Of a stretch of DNA of 64,000 nt, positions 24,401 through 36,400 are shown piece by piece. Every line of letters starts with the position of its first letter. Within the stretch, counting starts at the first letter, position 1. The DNA comes from Todiramphus chloris collaris (Eukaryota > Chordata > Aves > Coraciiformes > Alcedinidae), in NCBI GenBank assembly GCA_025345505.1, contig JANVCC010000120.1, forward strand, positions 5,202,092 through 5,266,091, written 5' to 3'. Below the pieces are notes generated by a model that had not been told where the DNA came from, searched no databases, and was given only the letters and a program-made list of their open reading frames with translations. The translations under genes were made by a program, and so were the position numbers.

Positions 24401-27400
24401 TTCCGAGGGCTTTACAATCGTTACCACTCAGAACATAAAGCGCGTTCCAGAGCGCGTGGCTTCCCCGGGGGACTGTGATAAGAAGGACTCGGCTCCTCCG
24501 TGCCCCGGCGTACCTGGGTGGACTGCGAGACGGCTTCGTCGAGCGCCAGAGCCCGCTGGCAAACCTCCTCCTTGATTTTGGCGTACATGGCCTCAGCCGT
24601 CGAGTATTTATCCTGCACCATCTCCCCTTCCTCGCGGTTGAGGTCCTTGAGCTGCGGGCCGATTTTCAGCAGCTTGTCGATGTGAGGCTTGTGTTCAGCA
24701 ATGGACTCTCTCAGTTGCTAGGGAATAGAAGGGGAGGGAAGGAAAAAAACCAGCCCACATTTATAGAAATCTACTGAAAGCCTCTGATTATTTATCTCAC
24801 GCAACGCTCCGAGAGCGGCGATCGTAGCCGGTGTTGAACTCACACCGTGGATTTCTTCACCCAGCATCTGCCAGGCACGTGGCACTCGGCTCTTCCGAGC
24901 ACGGCCGTGGCACATCGCCTGGCACCGGCCCTTCCCCAGCACAGCCCCTGACCCTCCCCACAGCCCCACGGAGAAAACTCACTCTGCAGCCCTCGACCCT
25001 AAAAGCACAAAGCGCCCCCATCGGGCAGGGGGTGCGAAGGCAGCAAGGCTCCCTTGTTTCAGTAATAAGCCCTCCAACATAACAAGTGATTTCCACATGG
25101 CACGCTCAGGGCATGCTTGGATCACACAGGCAGGGATTCCCAAAAAAGAAGAGGATGGTGAAAAAAAATTTAAAAAAAAAAAAAAATCAGAAAAAAAAGG
25201 CAATTTTTTGCCCCTGCAAGTGCTGTGCCTCCGCTTAAGAACTGATGGTGCGGGAGATGCAAACGCCACGTGCTCCTACCCTCATGTCCTCCTGCTGCTG
25301 TTTGAGCTGCTCGTGATCGATGGCTGGAGGGGGCAGCTGGGAGAGGAGGGTTTGAGTCTCCTCGATCCACGGGTTCAGCTCCTCGTAGGTCTCCCAGAAC
25401 TGGTTGACCAGGACCTGGGCGCGCTCCAAGCGAGCGTAGCGCTCCGAGTTGAGCTGGCTGACGGCTTCGTACTGCTGCACCAGGGACTCGGTTTTCTCCT
25501 GGAGAAAAAAAAACCACCAAAAAGAAAGAGGAAAGTTCTAGAGAGGGATGTGAAAGGGCCCAGGAGAAGTGCCAGCTGCACGCTGTGAGCTGGAAGAGCA
25601 GGAGATGCCTTTGGTGGCCTTCCACGCGCACAAGCTGCAATTCCAATTAAAGCAGCCGCAGAAATCTCCCCCACCCCACCCCCCACCCCATCCCCAAACG
25701 CCACCATAAAAAAGATGCAATAACGGAAAGTAATAAATGTAAAGTGATTTCTGCTGAGGCTGGTGGGAATTCCTGAAGACGGAGGAACTTGAAACGACTT
25801 CAGCCTGAGCAAGAGCTGAGCGTTCGCCTCGCTCCCCTCCGCAGCAAACAGCACGGGGAGGGTCACCTGGAGAACAGCTTTGTGTTCCTCCCCGCACGTC
25901 CCGAAGATCTCGTTGCGCTGGCTGAACAGCTCATCCATGGAGTCTTTGTGCCGAATGATGTCGATGGAAAAAGCCTGCAGAAAGGAAACGTCCAAAGGAA
26001 GGAAAGAAATCGGTGCCGAGCCCAACCTTTTCCCCGGTGCCCATCCCCGGGACCCTCCTGCCCGCGCGGCAGAGACCGCGCAAAGCTCAGCACTTGAAAA
26101 CGGCTCCCACAATGAGGTACCACTCCCACACCACCGGCCAGCCGGTAGCGAAGGTGTTAACCCCCTCGACAGAACTGCATTAGGCATTAGGAAGAATTTC
26201 TTCCCCATGAGGCTTCCATCACCTCTCTGGGCAACTTCTCACCAGAGAGGTGATGGAAGCCCCATCCTTGGCAGTGTTCAAGCCCAGGCTGGATGAGGCT
26301 CTGAGCACCCTGCTCTAGTGGAAGGTGTCCCTGCCCATGGCAGGGGGGTTGGAACTGGGTGAGCTTTAAGGTCCCTTCCAACCCTGACAATTCCACGATT
26401 CTCTGATCTACCAATAACTTTGGCCACTCCCAAGGTCCACGCGATGAACAGCGGGAAGCCAAGCTGAGCTCATATTAACTTGATCCTCGACAGTTCAATC
26501 CCCCTCCCTTATAACAATGTCATCTTTTACTCTCTTTTTCTTCATTTTTTATTTTTTTACATAAAATCCAATAAGCCTGCCTGCTGCTCTGATTGCTGAG
26601 ACTGGTAAGGGAAGAAAAGGGCCGTTTATTTAAAGTGCACGTTCTTTCAGGCATGAGCTCATCTCAAAGATATAAAAAACACACAAAACAAAACAAAAAA
26701 AAAAACCCAAAACCCACTCCAGTGTCTCTTTGTTCCACGTCTGGCTGCTGGGAGGGGACTGTGAAGTCCCCCACTGCAAGGAACAATGGGCAAAAAAGCA
26801 AATAGAAAAGTCCCCTCATCAATCAATACATACATTTCTCTAAACCCTTCCTGCTGCCAGTGCCTGAGAGACCCAGGCAGAGCTTTGCTCTGGCAGCCGC
26901 AGAAGGAGCTGCTCTCGAGGGGAGTCCAGGCAACAGCCCCTAAAGGGCCAGGCAAAGGTTTCAGCTCCTGCGAACGCGTGGGAGGCTTTTTCCTACAGAA
27001 CCCCAACGCTTCATTTCTCTTAAATCCTCTTTCTCCCTCATTTTTTCCTGTTACTTGACAAATAGAATCATGGAATCGTTTGGGTGGGAAGGGACTTTTC
27101 AAGGTCCTGCAGGGAGCAGGGCCATCTGCAGCTAGAGCAGAGTGCTCAGAGCCCTGGGCAACCTCCCCTGCAATGGTGCCAGGGATGGGGCAGCCACCAC
27201 CTCTCTGGGCAGCCTGGCACAGGCTCTCCCCACCCTCAGCATCACCAATCTCTCTCTTCTCTCCAGTCTAAATCTCCCTCTTTTAGTTTCAACCCATCAC
27301 CCCTTGTCCTGTGCCAACAGGCCCTGCTCAAAGGTCTGTCCCCATCCTTCTGCCAGGCCCCTTGAAGCACTGAAAGGCCCCCAGAAGGTCTCCCCAGAGC

Positions 27401-30400
27401 CTTCTCTTCTCCAGGCTGACCCCCCCCAGCTCTCCCAGCCTGACCTCCCAGCAGAGGGGTTCCAGCCCTCCCAGCATTGCTGGGGCTCTTCAGGTGCTGC
27501 ACTGTCTCTGGTACTCTCTGTTCAGCTCTCCAAAACCCAGAAGCCTCTCAATGATAGGGTTGACCCCCCCAAGCCCCATCCCATCACCCAAACCGCATCC
27601 CTCCTCGCTGCCCACCCCAGCCCAGCCAGCAGCGAGGGCCCACGTACCTTCTGCACCTGCAGCTGAGCCGTCGTCTGGTCCTGCTCCAGGCGGATGGGGC
27701 CGAGAGCCATCAGCTTCCGCTTGGTCTCGGCCACCCAGGCCAGCTCGGCGTCGGCCGCCTGCTCGTACTGGCACGTGGGAGGGGACAGGCAGTGCAGGTT
27801 AGTGATGGGAAGCAGGGATGGAGCACATGAGAAAACAGGAGAGATGGGGGGGACCCATCGGGATGTGGGGGACAAACATCTCGCAAGGGACGGGGGTGGA
27901 CATGGGTTTCGGACTCCACGATCCCCTCCAAGAGGGGTGGCAGCCGCTGTCCCAACGCTGGTGGCTCCTTGCAGATGGCGCTGGGGCACGGAGCAGCTCC
28001 TGCAGCAGAGCGTGGTGGGGCAGCCACCTTCCCCTCCACCCTCCCCGCTCCCGGGGAAAGGGACATCTCTATTTTACACCATCATTCCACTCGCACGTTC
28101 AGCTTTGTGGAGTCAGCGCGGAAAGCCAGCGAGGGCTGTTATTCACAGCTCTCCACAGCCTCCAGTCTGTGCAGAACAAGCCTTTTTTTTTTTTTGAGAG
28201 AGAATTGTTCGCCTGGAACAAATCCCCACGCTATCACCACAGGGGATGACATTTTTCCAGGCCTGAAAGTCACCTGTCATCGGTTTTACACCATCTACGT
28301 CACCCAGGCAAGCAAAGCCCCGCAGGCAGGCTACGGCAGCGCTGCCCTGGGAGTCTCAGGGTTATCTTATCCAAACCACACCCGGCACAACTGGGCAGAA
28401 ACCAGCCCCTCCAACACGAGCTGCTGGTGAGGCTCATTCACCCCTTGGCATTCCCAAAGGGATTCAGCCCTCCCATCGAGGCGCGCTCGCCATCCCACCC
28501 GCCGCTGGCACGCTGCGTGGGCTGGAACGGCGCTGAGCCGCTCGCTCTCGCTCTCCCAAGAGAGCCCATCGACCTCTGGCTGGAGTCATTAAATTACCTG
28601 CTGAGACCTCTGAATAGCGGCATCGATCTCCTCCACCCTCTGCTTGACGGTGTCGCTGACCAGCTTGTAGCGCTCGTTGGTGTCCGACACCAGCTTATCC
28701 AGCCCTTCGCGGGCCCGCCAGGGGACCAGCTCCAGGAGAGCTCGGCTCACCTCGTTCACCGTGTCCAGGATGAGCCTGTGCTCCATCACCTCCTTCTTCA
28801 GCTCCTGCGGAAGCAACCCGTGGGCACGTGCCCTTCTCAGAGCCCTGCGAGTGCCACCTCTCTCCAGCTCCTCCCCAACCTCTCCAAACAGCGAGCAAAC
28901 CCTGGCCAGCTCCCACCCTCGCGTCCCAGTCCTCCCAGCGCCGCTCTACCAGCCCCCACCTTTTGCCTCTGCTGGAACTGGGGTATCTGCTCGCCGGCGG
29001 GGGACTGGCCCCCGCTGGAAGCCAGCTCCTCCTCCACTTTGCTCATCCACCCGGTGAGCTCCTCGTGCGTGGACTGGAACTTGGTGGCCAGCTGCCGAGC
29101 CTGCTCCAGCGTGCGCAGAGCCTTGGAGCTGGCGGCGGTGATGTCGGAATAGCGGGTCTTAATTCCATCCAGCTTCTCCTGGATCAGCAGCACCTCCTCC
29201 CCTGCGAGACAGCAGCACGGGGCAAGTGATGCTGGGCTGGGGGGCTGCGGGAAGGTCCGAGTGGCCACCTGCCCTGTTCCCCCCCATTTTAAATAGCTAA
29301 TTTCAGTCTCGCTTTTCTTTATATTACTGCAACTTCACAGCCTATTTTTACAGCCAGGAAGCCGCTCTTGGAGATGATGTTTTCTACTGGCTGGCGTAAC
29401 GTCCACCTCCTCTCTGGAATAGGAAGGAAGCTGTGAAGCTTGGCTCTGCCACAAGCCCCAGAGCCACTTCAACTCAGTTCTCAACTAACGTGCCACGGAA
29501 AAAAAAAGGGTCCAGTTCACTCTTTACTGCTATTTCCAAAAGGACAAGAAACTGAAAGCCAAATTCTTTGTAATGGCTCTTCCTGCGACACGGCTCCCAC
29601 ACGGACAGAGGTCTGTACAGCTGCTCCCAGCACACCACATCTGAAGGAAATGCATCGCCCCGACCTTTCTACCCACTCGTAAACATAAACTCACACCCAC
29701 ATGGCAACAGCAACAACTGCTCAGTATGGGAAAGCAATATTAGGCAAGGGCTGGGTGTATTTTTAACCTCTTTCCACGTGATTTAGCAGCTGGATGCGAT
29801 GAGAAAACCCTCCCTCGCATCACAGGGCTGCTCAGTGCTGAGCATCACCGTGCCGACGGTGGGAATCACCCGCTCACGAAGCTCTGTGGTTGGTACTTGG
29901 GACCAACCGAGCCCAACCAAGTCCTAAGCGGGAGCGTTTGTGGCTTGGCATCCAGGTCTGGATGCTGAACAGCTACTTTGGGATTATTGGAAAGGAAATT
30001 AGATGTGAGGAATAAGAGCCTCCCCCAAACAAAGTGACACTGCAGAGCATGGATTTCCCAGGGAAGACCATGTGGAGGACGGGGGGATTCCCAGACCCCA
30101 AACATTGGCCAGAGCTTGCCCAGGTCTATTGTGTTACCTGTGGTTTGCTTCAGAAGAGCTTGTCCATTCCTAATGGCTTGGTCCACGTTCTTCTTCCTGT
30201 TCACAATTTCCTCGTTCAAAGCCTGGCGAGAAACGCAAACTGAAGTTACTCTTCTGTGGGCAGGTCCCCAAGTCCTGCCAGCCAGAGATGCTAAGGAGAG
30301 CATGAACTGCTCCTGCTGAGCACGGGAAGGGTGATCAACAGATCTGATACTTGTCCAGTTGACATTCTTCTGCTATGGGAACTACTGGGGCTTCTGGGAC

Positions 30401-33400
30401 CCAAAGAATCACAGACTGGTTTGGGTGGGAAGGGACTTCTCGAGGTGATCTGGTCCAACCCCCTGCAGGGAGCAGGGCCATCTGCAGCTAGAGCAGGGTG
30501 CTCAGAGCCCCGGGCAACCTCCCCTGCAATGGTGCCAGGGATGGGGCAGCCACCACCTCTCTGGGCAGCCTGGCACAGGCTCTCACTACCCTCAGAAGCA
30601 ACAATTTCTTCCTTTTCTTTCCAGGCTAAATCTCCCTCTTTCATTTAAACCCATCACCCCTTGTCCTGTCCCAACAGGCCCTGCTCAGAAGACTGTCACC
30701 ATAAAAGGCTCAAATCTTAGAGCAAACCCACCCCAACCCGTGGGATACGTGTTACCAAAGGACTTGCCCTTGTATCAGACATAACCTCACTCTTGAGAAG
30801 AGCCTGCACGGCTCCCAGGAGCGGAAGCAGACAGCTTCCTTGCCGGCCAGCCTGGCTCAGAAAACCCACCAGGCTTTTCAAGCTCTCATTCTTGGAAACA
30901 GCAGCCAGCCTTCTAAAGGCACAGGGTGGCCAAGCTCGCTCAGACATTGTTCACAAAGCAAATAAATCATTTGAAGTTCCCCCCCCTCCTCAGGAAACCC
31001 ACTTTTGGGGCCACAGTGATTGTTTTGAACAGATGAAACCTCTTTACACTTCTCCGGGCCTCGAAGAGAACCAGCAGCGGAACAAGCTTTGCGAAATTAA
31101 AGTCAGACCGGGACCGAAAATAAAACCAGATAAACGCAACAAAATAAACAACATAAAGATGGAAGTAAATGGAAAATACCAGCTGGTCGGCGTGCTGCTT
31201 CTGCAGGACGTCCCGTTTGTAATCCTTTACGGATACCGAGCCGAGCTTGTCCTCGACCTCAGCCAGCCAGTTGAGCACTTCAACCTCCTCCTCCCCAAAG
31301 AGCCTGGCGTTAGAGAGCGCCTGATCCAGCAGCGCTGCCTTCCGGCAGCACCGGTCGTGGACCTCGCCGTAGCGGCTCCGCAGAGAGTCTAACTTCTCTG
31401 CCAGCAGCCTCCGCTCAGCGGCACAGCTCAGGGAGGAGAGGGACTGCCCGACACCGACCGCCCGAGACACGTCGGCCGCGTGGCTCTCTATCTCGTCCTC
31501 TAGAGCCTGAATGGCGGGGAGGATAAAATGGACAACAGAAAGGAAAATGAGTGAAAAAAAAACGAAAACCAAACCATAAATGGGTTTAAAGTAAGTAAAT
31601 AAATGGGTTTAAAACAAACAAAGGATCAAACAAATAAATAATCGAAACTGAAAAGGGGAAACGGAAATAACGAATGCAGCTGAAGGGATGGAGATGAGAA
31701 ACGAACCTGCGAAGGGGCAAACTGCATCCAAATAAAAACGGTTCGAAAGAAAGACAAGAGGAATGGCTTCTCTAGCCAGAGCCAGAGGCATTCGCTGCGA
31801 GGTGCAAAGCCATCAGTTTACTGTTTATCCACGCCGCTGAGTTAGGGTTTGCAGCCTTCCTGGGACATAAAGCAGCCTGGAGAACTCCTCCAGGACTCGT
31901 ATGTGTCAAATAAACCCCTTCACCCTGGCAGAAACCACCACCTGCGTGGGACCAGGTACCAACCACCTCTGTGGGCAGCTCCCGTTCGCGTCCAGGTCCT
32001 ACCTTGTGCCGAGCGATCTGCTGCTGGATTTTGGCAGTCTGGGTACCAATGGGCTCCGAGTTGGCCAATTTCTTCTCCGTCACCGACAGCCAGTCCGACA
32101 CGGGCTCCGTGGTTTCGTGGAACTGCTTCGCCAGGACCAAGATGTCCTCCAGCTGCTTCTGCCTATAGTGAGGAATAAACAACTAAGGAGCAGCTCCCCG
32201 TTGGGAGCCAGGCAGGGGAAGCAGCTGCGAGTATTAGGAAGAGGGAAGCAAAGCAGCCCTCTTCAGAGCAAGCTGAGACACCGTGTCAGGCAAGCTGCAA
32301 AGGCAAACCCAAAAATCAACGTGGAGCAGCTGTAAAATAAGCTTTTTCCTGCTGCTGTGCCTTTAGGGTCCAGCTTATCCCCCTGTTGTGCTGCTTTTCT
32401 TCCATTCCTACCACTGTCTCAGAGATCCTCCAACGTGCTGAGCTTGTGGCTGGGCTCTTGGTGTTTCAGAGCCGCTCAGCTTCTGCTCGGTGACAGCCTG
32501 GCATCGGTACAAGCCCTAGACGGACAGTCTATCTAGTTGGCAGTGATTTAAAACACTGGGAGGTCAAATCTGGGCCCTCAGAAGTGACTTTATAACCTCA
32601 AATATTAGCTTATGTAGCAACAAGCGACTCATAAATGAGATTCAGGCAGCAGAAAGGTGTCAACAGGATGTTGCTGCTAAAGCTAAACGCTAACGCTTAA
32701 AGGAATAAAAATAACATCCATCCCCTGCAGGGAATTTATTTAATCTGAGCTCTTCCCTGCCATTGTAAACCACCGCTATCAACTTCAGCTCCCAAACAGC
32801 CTTTGATTTCTCATGTTTTCCAGCTGTTTCCACGTTTCCAGGATGTATCCGCACAGGAACCCCTGCCAGCTCCCCCCACGTTGTAACCCCGAGCTCCGGG
32901 GCACCGGGAATCGCCGGAGAAGCCGGCCCCGTGTTTTCGGCTGGGGGGATGGAGCCCTCACCTGCCAGCCGCCCTGCCCAGCAGTCCTGCCCAGCGGCTC
33001 TCCAGGCTCTCCAGCTGCCCGACGATCTTCTCCCGGTCGGCGGGCTCGGCCGACTGCGCGATCCTGCCGCCCTCCGCCTGGATCATCTCCACCGTGGCTT
33101 TGCGATCGTCCAGGAGTCGCTGGAGCAGCTTTAGCATCAGCGGCAGAACAAAGGAGGGTAAAAGTTACCAGATTGGATCAGCAGCCCTCAAGAGATAAGC
33201 AGATCTCTAATTGTGGCTGAAAAGAGCCCTAAGCATGGGGCTGAGACCAAAAGCAGCCCAGCGGGGCAGCTTCTGCCATCGAAACCAATTGAAAAGAAAA
33301 TAAAGTAACATAATAACAGGCTTTGACTTTTGGTCAGCCCTGAAGTGGTCAGGCAGTTGGAGTAGATATCTCTGTAGGTCCCTTCCAAGTGAAATATTCT

Positions 33401-36400
33401 GTTCTCAAAGAGATTCAGAGCATTTCTGTGCCAGAGTTTTCAGAGGCTTCCCCATCACTCCCGCTCCCCTCCCCCCACAAGCTCCAAACTTAATGAGATC
33501 AAGCTTTCAACTTTCCCTCTAAATAAATTTCCTCTTCAGAGTCTCAGAGCATCGGACCAAGCCTCGATAAGAATTCGTGTCTGAAACATTTTACCGCGAC
33601 CACACTTGAACTTTCATCCTCCTGCTCACAGGAGCAGGCGCCGGCCGGGCCGGGCTGTTATCTCTGCAAACACCGGCGACGCCTCGGCTCGCTCCTCGCG
33701 GTCCCTACCTTCGTTTTGTTCAAATACCCAGAGCTGTACCTACGAACGCCAGCTCAGCGGAATTACCAGCACAAACAAAACTCAGGGCTGGAAAAACACG
33801 GCTGACCAGCAAAACCAGCAGCAAACTTCGAGAGGGAGTGGGACAAAGAAAGCGAAGGTGGCGATAGCGGGTGTGGGTGGAAGAGGCTCCTGTTTGTTCC
33901 GTCAGGATGTGGGGATCCACCGTGAGAGAAGGCTTGTGGACAGGCATCCCAGCTACACCTCAGCTCTTACAGCTGGACCCCCAAAATACTGTCCTGCCAT
34001 CCAGAGCTCCCCTTCCCTTCGTGCCGACCGCTGGCCTGCCCTTGCTCACCTTCTGCTCCTGGATCTGGGCTTTCACCACCTTGTACTCTGCAGAGGGAGG
34101 TTTCTGGTTAGAGATGAGCTCCTCAGTGTCCGCCAGCCAGCTCAGCAACGGCTCCAGGGCATCCTGAAACTTCCCGCAGTGCAACAGAGCCTCTTGCAGC
34201 TGAGCAACTCTTTGGGCCACCTGCAACGCAAACACAACCCCGTCGCAGGGTCGGGCTGGTGATGCACCCACACCAGAGCCTCAGCTCCCTGCCCGTCACT
34301 CCCTTCCACCAGACCCCAACAGGGCTGAGAGAAACCAGTTACAGCCCCTCTCCATGCTCTGACCTTCTTGTTGAGGGTGTTCCAGCGGGTGTTGATGTCT
34401 TCCATGTCATGTTCCAGCCCTTGGACATCACAGTTTTTCCCGGCGCTTTGGATGAGTCCTTGACCGACTCCATTGACTTGCTGGAGTTTTAGCTGGAGAG
34501 GATCCACTTGCTCCTTCTGGAACAGCTGGGGTTGGGAAGGGTGGGAGAGAAAAGGTGTTTATAACCCGTGAGCCGCTCTTACAGCCTCTCCAGCATTCCA
34601 CAGACACAACAGGCTTTCTCCTCCAGAGAAGCAGCGGCAGCAGCCACTCGCACGGATTTTATTAGAGTTGTGTAAGTTCGTCTGAACTCCTCCCTCGCCT
34701 TGACCCAGTAACACGGATCTCTCAAGCGCTCGCCGGTGAGGAGCACAGCTCAGGATCTAAACGTGTCCACCCCTGCTTTTAAATTGGCTACATTTCCTTT
34801 TTTTTCAAGCACCAGAGCAACGTGAAGACAGCAAATGGGGGAAGAACTGAGAGCGCTGGCTCCAGTCGAGCCTCGGATTGGGAAATAATGTTCCTGGGGG
34901 AAAACCCACAGCAAGTCTCACGGCGATGCTATTGAGACCAGGGGCTTTACATCAGGAGTTTCGTTAACCACGGAATTACAGGCACCGAGAGGCGAGCTGC
35001 ATTTCGAAAGACAAAGGCAATAGGCAATTAATGCTCTAGTCGTTACCCGCACCGCATATTTGGCACGGTCCTGCCTGGGAATCCCGCGGGGAAAAGCTTT
35101 TTAAACCAAAAAAGATTTGATAGGGATGGGGGAGGAGAGCGAATGAAGCTCCTCATTGTAAGGAGAGGCAGCGGGGAAAATCCTCTTTCCGCTGAGGAGA
35201 TAAGTGCTCGTTATCAGAGCTGAGCATCTGCCCTGAGCACCCGCCGAGGTCCCAACCCGGCACTGCCGGGGCGGCCACGTGGCCCCACCTCAAGGAACGA
35301 GCCTGTTGCTTCCCCACAGAGAACAGCATAGGCTCCCCCCCCAAAAAAAACGGGGCACAGTCCTTCATCGCTTGCTCCAGTCCCTTGGATCACAAGCCCA
35401 TCCAGAGCACGGGGCACCCCGCACCCAGCGCTGGGCAGGATCAGAGCCCTCAGCTCTGTGGCAGCGTTTTCTCTTTGGGCAGCGGAGGGGATCGCAGCCA
35501 GCCGGCTGCTTTCTCGAGCGTGCTGCCACCGCCTCCTCCTCCTCCTCCTCCTCCTCCTCCTCCTCCTCCTCCTCCTCCTCCTCCTCCCGCCCCAGAACAC
35601 AGAGACGTTGACAGCATTGAAAAATTCCCCCTCGGATGCACAATCTCTCCTAGCGGAGCAGCGGCTCGTGGCCGGCACGGCTCCCTGGAGCCAGCAATCG
35701 CTTTACCTCTGGAGGAGCACAGGGCAGGCAAAGGGCCCCAAACACAGAACAACACCCCAAGCGCACGCACGCCAAAGCCCCCTGCTTGAGCAAGAGGACC
35801 TGCCTTGACTTCCCCTGCCCCATTTTCTAAGAAAAAGCTCTTTCTTCCCCCCAGAGCTCAGCAACTGGAGGGCAGGGAGGCAGCGCTGCAGGGCAGGACG
35901 CGAAGGGTGTGCTGGCAGACGCTGTCCAGAGCTGTTTGCTCGGGGAGAATTATGCCAGGGTTGTAACAAATAAACGGTGACGTGAAATCACCGATTCCCC
36001 GGCTGCCTCTCCTGTTACCGTTTATAGATGGAGCCGGCTGCTGGAGCTTCCAAACCCACAAAAGGCCCAGGCTGATAAGTCTGGCATGCGGGGCTGGGTC
36101 CGAGCCCTCCGCACGCTGCAAAAACAAACTCCAGGGCTTCGAAGCAGCCGGGCAGGGAGAGAGCCCCGCAGAAAGCTCCGGCCATCAGAGCAGAAGCCAT
36201 CAGAGCACGGGTACGTGCGAGCCAGGAATTGGTACAGCCCGAGAGCGCGACGCCGCGCACGGATCGTTACAAAGATAATCACGCTAATGGCCTGAGGACT
36301 GGGCATGTCCAACGCGCTTGGGTTGCTTTGCTCATAAAAGATGCCAGCGATTTAGTTCATTAACCTGTGACTCAGCTCCGAAACAAATATTTAACGTACA

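Larger units (their letters stand above)
25975..27647 (-). other. Intron w17/w18, 1.7 kb, with two opposed CR1 copies
   Basis: A plus-oriented CR1 (26180-26405) and a minus-oriented CR1 (27062-27530) lie 650 bases apart in one intron. An A-rich run lies at 26690-26706. Confidence 0.8.
29202..31179 (-). other. Introns w14/w15 and w13/w14
   Basis: Introns of 936 and 957 bases flank w14. The second contains the CR1 copy at 30404-30700; the first holds nothing I recognise. Confidence 0.7.

Noticed and set aside
35214..35808. Open frames with poly-Ser, poly-Leu, poly-Glu or poly-Gly
   Set aside because: Produced by the (CCT)n microsatellite read in different frames.
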